Assembly (NCBI GenBank): GCA_034429215.1 | Contig: DAOUGI010000006.1 | Coordinates: 62,001 to 126,000, forward strand | Origin: JAFGOG01 sp034429215 | GTDB lineage: Bacteria > Chloroflexota > Anaerolineae > JAAYZQ01 | Direction: 5' to 3' | Length of the DNA stretch: 64,000 nt | In this document: piece after piece, positions 49,617 to 59,594 of the stretch | Numbering within the stretch: the first letter of the stretch is position 1 | Layout: every line of letters begins with the position of its first letter | Notes under the pieces: model-generated | What the model was told of the DNA's origin: nothing | Seen by the model: only the letters and a program-made list of their open reading frames with translations | Databases searched by the model: none | Made by a program: the position numbers and the translations under genes

Positions 49617-50498
49617 ATGTTTCGAGAGCGGATCGGCCGCAAATATAGCACCTTGTCGCCCGGCTTTAGAAAGCTGGCCGACTTTATACTCACTTCCCAT
49701 CAGCGCGTTGCCTTTATGAGCGCCTCACGCCTGGCTCGCCATCTGGACCTGGACGTCGCCACCGTGACCCGCTTTGCCCAGACTTTGGGCTACGACGGGT
49801 TTACCGAGTTGAGTCGGGAGATCCAGGAACAGGTGCTGGACGAGATGCGCAAGGAGCGCATCCCTATCACAGAGCGGCTTAGTGCAGCTCAAGGCTCGCC
49901 CCTTCATACCATGTGGCAGGATTGGGTCAACATAGAACAGACCATCCAGGAAATCCGTCCTGAGCGGATCGATTCGGCAGTGAATGCCCTCCGGGCAGCA
50001 AATCACATCTACATCATCGCCGAAGGCGCAGGCATTGGCCTGGCCCAGATCATGGCCTCCTACCTGTCGCTAATCAGGTGCGACGCCATCGTGCTCACCA
50101 AGGGTCCCTTTGACATTGCGCTCCATCTCAAAAACCTGACATCCAGCGACGTGGTCATCGGCATCGGGTTTACCAATTATGCCTACTCGGCCACCAACGC
50201 CCTCCAGTATGGACGCCGGGTCGGCGCCAAGACGATAGGCATCGTCGGCCAGGCCAACTGCCCCATTGCCGAATGGGCCGAGATTCTGTTCATATGCTCC
50301 GAAGTCGAAGGCAGCCTCCTGCCGTCGCCCACCGGTGCGGCGGCCATCATCTTTGCCCTGATCTACGCCCTGATCGAAGACGATCCAGAAAAGTATCGCC
50401 ATGAACTGGCGTGCTTCCAGGGCACCTACGACAGCCTGATCGGAGACAGCTCCAGGAGTGAGGCAGACGGCAATTGGGAAATGGTCGACCGGTTATAA
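49617..50498 (+). CDS. RpiR/MurR-family transcriptional regulator
   Basis: 293 residues. An N-terminal HTH (about 1-75, KLADFILTSHQRVAFMSASRLARHLDLDVATVTRFAQTLGY split here into its helices) is followed by a SIS sugar-phosphate isomerase domain (about 120-255). The SIS domain has YIIAEGAGIGLAQIMASYLS, DVVIGIGFTNYAYSATNALQ and KTIGIVGQANCPIAEWAE. Such regulators sense phosphosugars. It has its own promoter and no sugar genes next to it. The tig-clpP-clpX genes follow, which are not expected targets. Confidence 0.9.
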   Translation: MFRERIGRKYSTLSPGFRKLADFILTSHQRVAFMSASRLARHLDLDVATVTRFAQTLGYDGFTELSREIQEQVLDEMRKERIPITERLSAAQGSPLHTMWQDWVNIEQTIQEIRPERIDSAVNALRAANHIYIIAEGAGIGLAQIMASYLSLIRCDAIVLTKGPFDIALHLKNLTSSDVVIGIGFTNYAYSATNALQYGRRVGAKTIGIVGQANCPIAEWAEILFICSEVEGSLLPSPTGAAAIIFALIYALIEDDPEKYRHELACFQGTYDSLIGDSSRSEADGNWEMVDRL

Positions 50499-50574
50499 AC
50501 AGCATCTTAACAGGCCGGGCTCTTGCGAGCCATATCGAGGTGGAAGGCAGGCGCGCCCGGCAAAAAGGAATAGA

Positions 50575-51951
50575 ATGAAAGTCACAAGCGAACGACAAGA
50601 GAATTGTCAGGTCCGTGTCACGGTCGAATTGGACGCGGCCGAGGTTGAAAACAAGCTGCGCCAGACAGCCCAACGGCTGTCGCGCCGCTATACCGTGCCC
50701 GGCTATCGAAAAGGCAAGGCCCCCTACGCGGCGGTGCTGCGTACCTTTGGCCGGGAGCTGTTACAGGAACAAGCCCTGGAAGAATTTGGCCAGGAGCTCT
50801 ACGACCAGGCGTTGGCGGGGATCGAATACAAGCCGTACACCGCCGGCGAGCTAGAAAAGGTCGAGTGGGATCCATTTCGCCTGGAGATCCTGGTGCCGAT
50901 CATGCCCGAGATCGACCTGGGTGACTATCGCGCTGTGCGCGCGACCCCCGAGCCCAAGCCGGTGGCCGACGATGCCGTAGATCAATACGTGGAAGATCTC
51001 CGGCGGCAGCATACCCAGTGGATCCCCGTTGAGCGTCCCGCCGTCCTCGGCGATCATGTGGTCGTCGACATCGAGGGTCGAGCCGGCGACGAGGTCATCC
51101 TGAGCAACCAGGGCCGCGAGATGACCATCGACACCGCCAGCCGCTATCCGCTGCCGGGATTCCACGAGCAGATTGTCGGCATGGCGCCGGGCGAAGAAAA
51201 GCAGTTCGCCCTCGCCTACCCCGACAACGACCCCAGGAAAGACCTGGCGGGTCATGAAGCAACCTTCACCGTCAAGCTTCTGGCCGTCAACGAGCCCGAC
51301 GTGCCGCCGCTGGACGACGAGCTAGCTCAAATGGTAGGCGATTACAGCACTTTGGCCGACCTGCGGGCTGCCGCCCACAAGAACCTGGAGGAAGAAGCCC
51401 TCCAGGCTGCCGAGGCCGAGCTGCCCGACAAGGCGTTAGACGCGATGATCGCGGCCGCAACCAAGATCGAGTATCCGCCCCAGGCCGTCGACAAAGAGAT
51501 CGACTCGATGCTGGAGGAAATGGAAGAGAACCTATCGTCCAGTGGCATCAAGCTCGACACCTTCCTGGGCATGATAAAAAAGACGCGCGAAGCCTATCGC
51601 CAGGAGTTGCGCCCTGCCGCCGAAGCCCGCCTGAAGCACGTCCTGGCCTTGGGCGAGGCGATCAAGCGGGAAGGGGTAAAAGTCGAAGAGGCAGAGATAG
51701 AAGCCAAAGTCCAGGAGCTTAAGGCTCAAGAAGAGTTTCAGTCTGAAGAGATGCAAAAGCTGCTGGACGGCCCGGCTGCCCGCGCCGGCTTGGCCAACGA
51801 CCTGCTGCTAACCAAGATCCGCGAGCGAATCGCCCAGATCGCCCGGGGCGAGGCCCTGCCGCTGGAGGTTGTTGCCGAGACGCCGGCCGAAGCAGAACCG
51901 GCTGAGACGGCAGAACCGTCGGGTGACACCTTACAGACACCAGAGCCCTAA
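50575..51951 (+). CDS. tig: Trigger factor, ribosome-bound chaperone
   Basis: 458 residues. The N-terminal ribosome-binding domain contains the VPGYRKGKAPYAAV equivalent of the GFRxGK signature (about 40-53). The peptidyl-prolyl isomerase (FKBP-like) domain covers about 150-235 (GDHVVVDIEGRAG, FHEQIVGMAPGEEKQFALAYP). The C-terminal helical arms fill 250-430, and a Glu/Pro-rich tail follows. The longer frame upstream to 50458 is rejected: ATG 50575 has AAAAAGGAA upstream and matches the family start. It heads the classical tig-clpP-clpX gene order. Confidence 0.95.
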   Translation: MKVTSERQENCQVRVTVELDAAEVENKLRQTAQRLSRRYTVPGYRKGKAPYAAVLRTFGRELLQEQALEEFGQELYDQALAGIEYKPYTAGELEKVEWDPFRLEILVPIMPEIDLGDYRAVRATPEPKPVADDAVDQYVEDLRRQHTQWIPVERPAVLGDHVVVDIEGRAGDEVILSNQGREMTIDTASRYPLPGFHEQIVGMAPGEEKQFALAYPDNDPRKDLAGHEATFTVKLLAVNEPDVPPLDDELAQMVGDYSTLADLRAAAHKNLEEEALQAAEAELPDKALDAMIAAATKIEYPPQAVDKEIDSMLEEMEENLSSSGIKLDTFLGMIKKTREAYRQELRPAAEARLKHVLALGEAIKREGVKVEEAEIEAKVQELKAQEEFQSEEMQKLLDGPAARAGLANDLLLTKIRERIAQIARGEALPLEVVAETPAEAEPAETAEPSGDTLQTPEP

Positions 51952-51993
51952 CCTGGTATACTGCCACTCAAACCAGAATCAGGAGGTTGAATC

Positions 51994-52617
51994 ATGGACA
52001 ACAGCTTGATCCCGATGGTCATCGAGACCACCGGCCGCGGCGAGCGCGCCTATGACATCTATTCGCTGCTGCTCAAGGAGCGGATCGTCTTCCTGGGCAC
52101 GCCGATCAACGACCAGGTGGCCAACCTGATCGTCGCCCAACTGCTCTACCTCGACCAGCAGAACCCCGAGCGCGAGATCCAACTCTACATCAACTGCCCC
52201 GGCGGCGAGATTTACCCTGGCCTGGCCGTCTACGACACGATGCAGATGGTCCGGGCGCCGATCCGGACGATCGCAGTCGGCTGGACCGCCAGCCTGGGTA
52301 CTGTGCTGTTGGCTGCCGGGCGCAAAGGCAAGCGCATGGCCCTGCCCCACGCCACGATCCACATGCATCCCGCCGGAGGCGGCGCGCGTGGCTATGCCCC
52401 CGACGTAGAGATCCAATACAAAGAGCTAAAACGCATGCAGGACCTGCTGCACAACATCCTGGCCAAGCACACCGGCCAGCTCGCCTCCCGGATTGCCGAG
52501 GACTTTGACCGAGACTATTTCATGGACCCGAACGCCGCCGTCGAGTACGGCCTCATCGACGAAGTGCTCACCGGCGAACAAGAGGAACAATCGGCCGAGG
52601 AAAAGAAAGAGGGTTAG
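51994..52617 (+). CDS. clpP: ATP-dependent Clp protease proteolytic subunit
   Basis: 207 residues, a serine protease that forms a 14-subunit barrel. The catalytic triad is complete: Ser100 in GWTASLGTVLLAAG, His125 in THMHP-like TIHMHPAGGG, and Asp170 in AEDFDRDYFM. The oxyanion and handle segments are variant (TASLG instead of the common AASMG; HPAGG instead of HQPLGG), which suggests a divergent ClpP paralogue class rather than loss of activity. A cluster AGGAGG precedes the ATG. It is 2 bases from clpX. Confidence 0.95.
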   Translation: MDNSLIPMVIETTGRGERAYDIYSLLLKERIVFLGTPINDQVANLIVAQLLYLDQQNPEREIQLYINCPGGEIYPGLAVYDTMQMVRAPIRTIAVGWTASLGTVLLAAGRKGKRMALPHATIHMHPAGGGARGYAPDVEIQYKELKRMQDLLHNILAKHTGQLASRIAEDFDRDYFMDPNAAVEYGLIDEVLTGEQEEQSAEEKKEG

Positions 52618-52619
52618 TC

Positions 52620-53921
<1,302 letters not shown>

Positions 53922-53976
53922 CAAGAGATCATCCGATAATACAACTGGTCTGGCTTACCTGCCCGGCCACAAACAA

Positions 53977-54009
53977 AGAAACTCGGTTTCTCTCAGAAAC
54001 CGAGTTTCT
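53977..54009. repeat. Perfect 15-bp hairpin after clpX
   Basis: AGAAACTCGGTTTCT (53977-53991) and AGAAACCGAGTTTCT (53995-54009) are exact complements with loop CTC. Each arm is itself near-palindromic. It lies 55 bases past the clpX stop, with a TTTCT end, and probably terminates the tig-clpP-clpX unit. It shares its sequence with the 33568-33625 hairpins. Confidence 0.75.
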
Positions 54010-54044
54010 GCATCCCATTGCCCCAACACAGTACCAAAGGGGGA

Positions 54045-54073
54045 TTGCATGAAAAGGCCATTGCCTGTATAAT
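54045..54073 (+). promoter_or_regulatory. Promoter of the kinase/VWA/FHA operon
   Basis: TTGCAT (54045-54050) and TATAAT (54068-54073), 17-base spacer; the start codon is about 20 bases past the -10. Confidence 0.8.
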
Positions 54074-54093
54074 AGCATCCAATATCAGTCCAG

Positions 54094-55998
54094 GTGGATG
54101 TGGCCTTGGGTAGTAACCTAGACACACATAGAATCACAGAAGACAGGCAGCCGGCGGCACATAAAGAAGGCACGCTGCCGACCAAAACAGTTCTGCAAGA
54201 ACGGTACGAGATTCTGGCCGTTCAGGGCATCGGCGGCATGGGGGCCGTCTATCAGGCGCGCGACCTGCGCTTTGGCGCGGTCAGCCGCATCATCGCCGTC
54301 AAGGAAATGGTGAACAACGCCCCCGACCCTCGCCTGCGGCAGATCGGCGTCCAGAATTTCGAGCGCGAGGCAAATATCCTGGCCAGTCTGTCCCACCCGG
54401 CCATCCCCAAGATTTTTGACTTTTTCAGCGAGAGCAATCGCAGCTACCTCGTCATGGAGTTCGTCGACGGTCGGACTCTGGAGGAGACCCTCACCGAACG
54501 CCGCAAGCCATTCGACCAGGAGCAGGTCCTCAACTGGGCGCTGCAGGTGTGCGACGTGCTGACCTACCTGCACAACCAAAAGCCACCCGTCATCTTTCGC
54601 GACATGAAACCCGACAACCTGATTCTCCGCCACGACGGGCGGCTCATGGTCATCGACTTTGGCATTGCCAAGGTGTTCGAGCAGGGCCAGCGCGGAACGA
54701 TGATCGGCACAGAGGGCTACTCGCCGCCAGAGCAGTACCGGGGGGTTGCCGATCCACGCGGTGACCTGTATGCCCTGGCCGCCACACTCCATCATCTGCT
54801 TACCAACCGGGACCCACGCCTCGAGCCCCCGTTCACCTTTCATGAGCGTCCCATTCAACTCTTCAACTCTGGCATATCGCCCGAGTTTCAGACAGTGGTC
54901 ACCAAGGCCTTGGCCTACGACCTCAATGACCGCTACAACTCGGCAGCCGAAATGGGTGAGGCGCTGAGCAGAGTGCTGCCAGGGCGCCGGTCGCTGACCG
55001 CCGGCCTGGGCGGACCGGCGATCAACGCTGTGCCCCAGGATGTTGTCCCCAAGTGGACCTTCCGCTGTGAGGACGAAGTCAGGTCCTCGCCCCGCGTGGT
55101 CGACGGCGTGTTGTACATCGGCAGCTATGACCATAATCTGTACGCCCTCGACGCCGAGCGCGGCACCTTTGTTTGGAAATTTCCAACAAAGGCGGGGATC
55201 GCCTCCACGCCGGCTATCTATCAGACCCAGGTGATGGTCGGTTCCGACGACGGCCATCTATATGCCATCTCGTGCCGGACCGGTCACGAGGTATGGGCCT
55301 GCGCCGTCGGCGGTCCAATCCGCTCCTCGCCGCGCATCGAATATGGCCATGTTTTTGTCGGCGCCGATGACGGCGTCCTGTACGCTGTCAATGCCCAGTC
55401 AGGCCGGGTTGTATGGCGATTTCAGACGGCGGCGCCGGTCCGCTCCTCACCGCTCATCTCCGGTGAGATGATCTATGTCGGTTCGGACGACGGGTTCGTT
55501 TATGCCGTAGAGATGCGCAGCGGCCAGGTCAAGTGGAAGTACAACACCAACCGCCGGGTCACCTCTTCGCCGGCAGGCTTTGATGTGCTGATCTTTGTCG
55601 GTTCTGCCGACGGGAGTGTGCACGCCGTCAACATCGGTTCCGGCTGGCCTATGTGGCGGTTTCGAACCAAGGGGGCCATCCTGTCCTCGCCGGTAGTTGT
55701 CGAGGAGCACGTCTGCTTTGGCTCGGCTGACGGCAACCTGTACTGCCTGGACGCCAAGACGGGGCGCCAAGTGTGGAAGTACGAGGCCGGCAGCCCGATC
55801 GCCTCATCGCCCGCCGCAGACGATGGGATAGTGTACTTTGGCTCGAACGATGGGGCGATCCACGCCGTAGACGCAACCAACGGCCGGAGCCAGTGGCGCT
55901 ATGTGACCGGCGGCCCAGTTCCATCGTCGCCGATCGTAGTGAATGACACGGTCTATGTAGGCTCGAACGATCACAACGTCTATGCTCTGCCGGCCTAG
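54094..55998 (+). CDS. Ser/Thr protein kinase with C-terminal PQQ-type beta-propeller
   Basis: 634 residues. The kinase domain (about 38-300) has the glycine loop GIGGMGAVYQARD, Lys70 in IIAVKEM, the catalytic loop FRDMKPDN (Asp170) and DFGIAK (Asp188), so it should be active. After a short linker, seven or eight PQQ/WD-like repeats form a propeller (about 325-634), each with the pattern SSPxxxxxxVYVGSxDGxxYAxxxxxGxxxWxF. No membrane helix is present, so the propeller is cytoplasmic. The GTG start at 54094 is approximate; GTG 54100 is an alternative. A J-domain/VWA protein and an FHA protein follow in the same operon. Confidence 0.9.
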   Translation: MDVALGSNLDTHRITEDRQPAAHKEGTLPTKTVLQERYEILAVQGIGGMGAVYQARDLRFGAVSRIIAVKEMVNNAPDPRLRQIGVQNFEREANILASLSHPAIPKIFDFFSESNRSYLVMEFVDGRTLEETLTERRKPFDQEQVLNWALQVCDVLTYLHNQKPPVIFRDMKPDNLILRHDGRLMVIDFGIAKVFEQGQRGTMIGTEGYSPPEQYRGVADPRGDLYALAATLHHLLTNRDPRLEPPFTFHERPIQLFNSGISPEFQTVVTKALAYDLNDRYNSAAEMGEALSRVLPGRRSLTAGLGGPAINAVPQDVVPKWTFRCEDEVRSSPRVVDGVLYIGSYDHNLYALDAERGTFVWKFPTKAGIASTPAIYQTQVMVGSDDGHLYAISCRTGHEVWACAVGGPIRSSPRIEYGHVFVGADDGVLYAVNAQSGRVVWRFQTAAPVRSSPLISGEMIYVGSDDGFVYAVEMRSGQVKWKYNTNRRVTSSPAGFDVLIFVGSADGSVHAVNIGSGWPMWRFRTKGAILSSPVVVEEHVCFGSADGNLYCLDAKTGRQVWKYEAGSPIASSPAADDGIVYFGSNDGAIHAVDATNGRSQWRYVTGGPVPSSPIVVNDTVYVGSNDHNVYALPA

Positions 55999-56013
55999 AG
56001 GCCCTTAACGATC

Positions 56014-57594
56014 ATGAAGATCGAGATCGATCCGGAGCGCGACTATTATGCCATCCTCGGCGTCCCGCCCGACGCCGACGAGCAGACGATCAAGCGCGCC
56101 TACCGGCAGTTGGCACGGCGTTACCATCCCGACGCGGCCGCCCCCCATGCCGACCAGCCCGCACCCAGCGAAGGGACCGAGCAGGCCGCTCCGGCGATCG
56201 AGGGCGGCGCACAGGCGCCTGCCAGCGACACTGAGCGTTTCCGCGAGATCCAAGAAGCCTACGAGATCCTGAACGATCCACAGCAGCGTGAGGCGTACGA
56301 CCACTGGCGGCGCCAGGAGGGCCTGGATCGCCCGCCGGCTTTTGTGTTGAACACCGTTATCAGCCACGAGCTATTGCCCTGCCTGAGCGAATCGCAAACC
56401 CTCTATGTCCTGGTCAAAATCTCGGCTACGGAAGAGATCGAGAGCCGCCGGGTGCCAATAAACCTGTGCCTGGTCCTCGACCGCAGCACATCAATGAAAG
56501 GAGCCCGACTACAGCAGGTCAAAGAGGCAGCGCGTTACATCGTTGACCAATTGGGTGACAACGACATACTGTCGGTGATCTCCTTCAGCGATCGGGCTGA
56601 GGTAGTGGTGCCCGGCCAATGGCCGCCGGACAAAGTAGCGGCCAAGGCGGCGATCAGCCGCATCCAGGCCAATGGGGGAACCGAGCTCCTGCAGGGGCTC
56701 AAGGCCGGCCTGGAGGAGGTGAACCGCTGGCGACGTGAGGAAATGCTCAACTCGCTGATCCTCCTTACCGACGGTCAGACTTATGGCGACGACCAGGCAT
56801 GCCTGGAGGAAGCCGGCTGGGCGGGCGTGCAGCACATCCAGTTGGTGACGATGGGCATCGGCCCCAATTGGAACGACGACCTCCTGGATCGGATAGCAGG
56901 GCTGAGTGGCGGCACCTCGCTCTACATCGATTCGGCAGCCAAGATCTCACGCACCCTCCAAGAGCAGATCCATAGCCTGGGTGATGTCTTTGCCCGGGAC
57001 CTGGCGTTGCTCATTCACTGTGGCGAGGGGATCGACATCCAGGAAATCTACCGCATAACACCCCAGATAAGCTTGTTACACATGGACGATAGGCAGGTGA
57101 CCCTGGGCCTGCTGGAAAAGCAGCAACCCCAAGTGATCCTGATGGAGCTCCTGGTCGGCAGCCAGCGACCAGGCCGGACCCGCCTGCTTCAGCTGGCGTT
57201 GGAGGGCTCCGTGCCGGCGATCGGCGACTATCCGGTGCGCATCCAGCAGGACGTGGCAGTGACCTTTACCTCTGACCTGACCGGCGGCGCCGGTCAGGTC
57301 GGACGACCGCCGGTCCCGCCTGACATCGTGACGGCCATGGGCAAGCTGACGATCTATAAAATGCAGGCACGGGCCATGGCCGAGATTGAGACGGGCCAGA
57401 TAGACACCGCGGTGAACCGGCTCAAGACGCTGGCCACCCGTCTGCTCAACATCGGCGAGACCGAGCTGGCGCGGGCTGCCCTGCTCGAGGCCGGCTACCT
57501 GGCCCAGACCGGCTCACTTTCGGGCGAAGGACGAAAAAAGCTGCGCTACGGCACCCGCGGGCTGACGATCGTGCCAAAAGAGGTACGCCCATGA
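56014..57594 (+). CDS. J-domain fused to a von Willebrand factor A domain
   Basis: 526 residues. An N-terminal J domain (about 8-108) contains the HPD tripeptide (38-40) in RRYHPDA and is stretched by an Ala/Pro-rich insert (about 43-72). The linker leads to a VWA domain (about 148-325) with an intact MIDAS motif DRSTSM (Asp156, Ser158, Ser160), Thr in GGTELLQGL, and Asp in LLTDGQTYGDD. The C-terminal part is beta-rich with a helical tail (about 450-500, MAEIETGQIDTAVNRLKTLA) typical of VWA/TadZ-like proteins. The J domain would recruit an Hsp70; VWA binds a partner through a metal ion. It is encoded 15 bases after the kinase, and overlaps the FHA gene. Confidence 0.88.
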   Translation: MKIEIDPERDYYAILGVPPDADEQTIKRAYRQLARRYHPDAAAPHADQPAPSEGTEQAAPAIEGGAQAPASDTERFREIQEAYEILNDPQQREAYDHWRRQEGLDRPPAFVLNTVISHELLPCLSESQTLYVLVKISATEEIESRRVPINLCLVLDRSTSMKGARLQQVKEAARYIVDQLGDNDILSVISFSDRAEVVVPGQWPPDKVAAKAAISRIQANGGTELLQGLKAGLEEVNRWRREEMLNSLILLTDGQTYGDDQACLEEAGWAGVQHIQLVTMGIGPNWNDDLLDRIAGLSGGTSLYIDSAAKISRTLQEQIHSLGDVFARDLALLIHCGEGIDIQEIYRITPQISLLHMDDRQVTLGLLEKQQPQVILMELLVGSQRPGRTRLLQLALEGSVPAIGDYPVRIQQDVAVTFTSDLTGGAGQVGRPPVPPDIVTAMGKLTIYKMQARAMAEIETGQIDTAVNRLKTLATRLLNIGETELARAALLEAGYLAQTGSLSGEGRKKLRYGTRGLTIVPKEVRP

Positions 57595-58073
57595 TCAAGT
57601 GTCTCTTCTGTAACGCCGTCTATCCAGAGAATACGCTGTTTTGTGAGGAATGTGGCTCTTACCTGGCCGGCACCAACGAACAGGGTACCGACCCGCTGGT
57701 TGGCCAAACCGTCGCCGAAGTGGATCAGACTACCGGTGACGGCACCGGCTTTATGACACTGACGATAGCTTTTGACAGCGGCAGCCGGATCGAGCTGCCG
57801 CTGTCAAAAGAGATCATATTGGGCCGGCTTGATGCCGGCCGGGCTGTCTTCCCTGACGTCGACCTGACCAACGAACAGGGGATGGAGATGGGGGTCTCAC
57901 GCCGCCACGCCCGCATCGTGCGCCGCGGAAACCAGGTATTTCTCGAAGACCTGGGCAGCCTGAACGGCACTTTTTTGAACGCCACGCGCCTGGCGCCCGA
58001 GCTGCCTTACCCGGTCAAAGAAGGCGACCAGGTGCAACTTGGCAAGCTGATCTTGACCATCCACCTAAAATAA
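57591..58073 (+). CDS. FHA-domain protein with N-terminal zinc ribbon
   Basis: 160 residues. A CLFCNAVYPENTLFCEEC zinc ribbon (CxxC-x11-CxxC, about 4-21) is followed by a linker and an FHA domain (about 65-158) with the phosphothreonine-binding signature GR, SRRHA and LGSLNGTFLN. FHA domains bind phosphothreonine, so the kinase two genes upstream is the likely source of its ligand. The ATG overlaps the stop of the J-VWA gene (ATGA). Confidence 0.92.
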   Translation: MIKCLFCNAVYPENTLFCEECGSYLAGTNEQGTDPLVGQTVAEVDQTTGDGTGFMTLTIAFDSGSRIELPLSKEIILGRLDAGRAVFPDVDLTNEQGMEMGVSRRHARIVRRGNQVFLEDLGSLNGTFLNATRLAPELPYPVKEGDQVQLGKLILTIHLK

Positions 58074-58185
58074 CGGCCCGCCTTCAGCAGCCGGCAGCCG
58101 GTAGTCGACGAGATGGACAAATGCACGAATTCCGAACACCGATTCAAGCCGACCGCTGCTGGCTGATGGCTGACAGGAGCACCCT

Positions 58186-58431
58186 ATGTACGAAGTGATC
58201 ATCCACATGCATAACGAGGATCCGATCCTGGCCGAAATAGACAAACTGCCCGATCCAACGCACTTGAGTATCATGGTTACCAATCCACGCCGCCGCGACG
58301 GCAAGCCGCTGCCCTATGTGACCGAGGGAGCGCGGGCCTTTGTCTTCCCCTGGAGCCGGATCAGTTTTGTCGAAGTTATGGGCGGTGAGGAGGAGGAAAA
58401 AGAAGTCGAGGAGTTCTTCCGCGAATCGTAA
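58186..58431 (+). CDS. Small acidic-tailed hypothetical protein
   Basis: 81 residues: YEVIIHMHNEDPILAEIDKL then PDPTHLSIMVTNPRRRDGKPLPYV and an acidic tail EEEEKEVEEFF. No family is recognised. A possible ribosome site, CAGGAGCACC, lies before the ATG. The upstream 112-base gap carries the dispersed GACCGCTGCTGGCTGATGGC motif. It is supported by coding-like codon use and by clean spacing to the signalling operon, and could belong to that operon. Confidence 0.65.
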   Translation: MYEVIIHMHNEDPILAEIDKLPDPTHLSIMVTNPRRRDGKPLPYVTEGARAFVFPWSRISFVEVMGGEEEEKEVEEFFRES

Positions 58432-58438
58432 GCTTCCC

Positions 58439-59368
58439 TCACCTGATCTCGGTCACAATCACCCGCACCGCGCCGGCCAACCGGAGGGCCAGGTCCACCC
58501 GGCCCTTTGTCTCGTCCGTCACCAGGGCGATCATATTGCCGCCCCAACCGGCGCCCGACAGCTTGGCGCCCAGCGCCCCACCCTCCCGGGCGGCGACCAC
58601 CAGCCGGTCTAGCTCTGGGCAGCTCACACCCATCGCCTGCAGCAGGGCGTGGTTCTCGTCAAGCAGCGGGCCAAGCGCCGCTATCTCCCCGCGCTCGATG
58701 GCCGCGCGAGCTGCGATGGCGATCTGCCCCGCCCGGTCGAAAGGCGGCTCATACCCGTCCGGATCGGTCCGGTAGCGGCGGCGTAGGTCGCCCACCACCT
58801 CCCTGGTCGGGCTCTCAATGCCGGTATCGGCCACGGCCAGCAGGAAGGGCCGGCCCACCCAAAAGATCTCACAGCTCACGTCCTTGACAAAATAGACCGG
58901 CTTTTCAAAGGCAACTACCGTGTTATCGATTCCCGACGGCGTGCCGTGGTAGATCAGCTCGGTCTGGTACACCAGGTCAGAGATATCCCGCGATGACAGC
59001 CAGCGGCCAAAGTGGCCCGCCAGCGCCCGGACGATCGCAGTCGACACCGCCGCGCCACTGCCCATCCCCCGAGCAATCGGCACCGTCGAAGTGACGGTGA
59101 TCGTCAGGTCCGGCTCGCCCTGTGCGTCGATCGCCTGCAACGCCAGCCGGACGATCCGCGCCAGTGGATCGCCGTCGCCGGCCTCGCGTACGGCCAGTCG
59201 CCGGTTCAGGTCGGGCGCGTCTATCACCACCCCATGCCCGTCGCTGGCCGGCTCCACCGTCGCCTGGGCCTGCACCTCAGTCACCGGCACAGCGATCGCC
59301 GGCCGGCCATAGACCACCGCGTGCTCGCCACACAGGATTACTTTGCCCGAAGCGTAAGCTGTCGTCAC
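58439..59368 (-). CDS. mvk: Mevalonate kinase
   Basis: 309 residues of the GHMP kinase family. SGKVILCGEHAVVYGRPAIAVP at the start is specific for mevalonate kinase. The ATP-binding loop PIARGMGSGAAVSTAIV is at about 98-114, TPSGIDNTV at about 142-150, and GAKLSGAGWGGNMIAL near the C terminus. It phosphorylates mevalonate for isoprenoid synthesis by the mevalonate pathway, which part of the Chloroflexota use instead of or besides the MEP pathway. No other pathway gene is in the window. Confidence 0.93.
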   Translation of the reverse strand: MTTAYASGKVILCGEHAVVYGRPAIAVPVTEVQAQATVEPASDGHGVVIDAPDLNRRLAVREAGDGDPLARIVRLALQAIDAQGEPDLTITVTSTVPIARGMGSGAAVSTAIVRALAGHFGRWLSSRDISDLVYQTELIYHGTPSGIDNTVVAFEKPVYFVKDVSCEIFWVGRPFLLAVADTGIESPTREVVGDLRRRYRTDPDGYEPPFDRAGQIAIAARAAIERGEIAALGPLLDENHALLQAMGVSCPELDRLVVAAREGGALGAKLSGAGWGGNMIALVTDETKGRVDLALRLAGAVRVIVTEIR

Positions 59369-59375
59369 GAGTCCT

Positions 59376-59404
59376 ATTATACCCTCAGACCATAAGGGTT
59401 TCCA
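59376..59404 (-). promoter_or_regulatory. Candidate promoter of mvk
   Basis: Minus strand TATAAT (59381-59376) is exact, with TGGAAA (59404-59399) as a weak -35 at 17 bases; the -35 lies within the hairpin repeat. The leader would be almost absent. Confidence 0.45.
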
Positions 59405-59420
59405 AAACCCTCAGGGCCTG
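59386..59420. repeat. Hairpin repeat between divergent promoters
   Basis: AGGGTTT (59395-59401) and AAACCCT (59405-59411) flank TCC/A, inside CAGACC...GGCCTG. It resembles the terminator-like repeats at 4384 and 12190, but here lies between two divergently transcribed genes, so it is not a terminator by position. Confidence 0.55.
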
Positions 59421-59436
59421 TCGTGAAATCTCAGTC

Positions 59437-59465
59437 TTGACAATGCTTCTCTCATCGAGTATAAT
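59437..59465 (+). promoter_or_regulatory. Consensus promoter of the surface protein gene
   Basis: Exact TTGACA (59437-59442) and exact TATAAT (59460-59465), 17-base spacer, the strongest promoter in the window. It drives a leader of about 235 bases. Confidence 0.9.
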
Positions 59466-59594
59466 GATGATGACACAAAACCACAGTTTGCATCGCTGTT
59501 GGCGCGACAGGGATGTCGTGGGCCTATCCAGAAGCACTAGGCTATATCCTCACCTGCAACCGGCCGCCCGCCCACCGCCCAGGATGGAAAGGAG

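Noticed and set aside
55040..55998. CRISPR-like regular spacing in the kinase gene
   Set aside because: The periodicity comes from protein-coding PQQ propeller repeats, not from direct DNA repeats with spacers.
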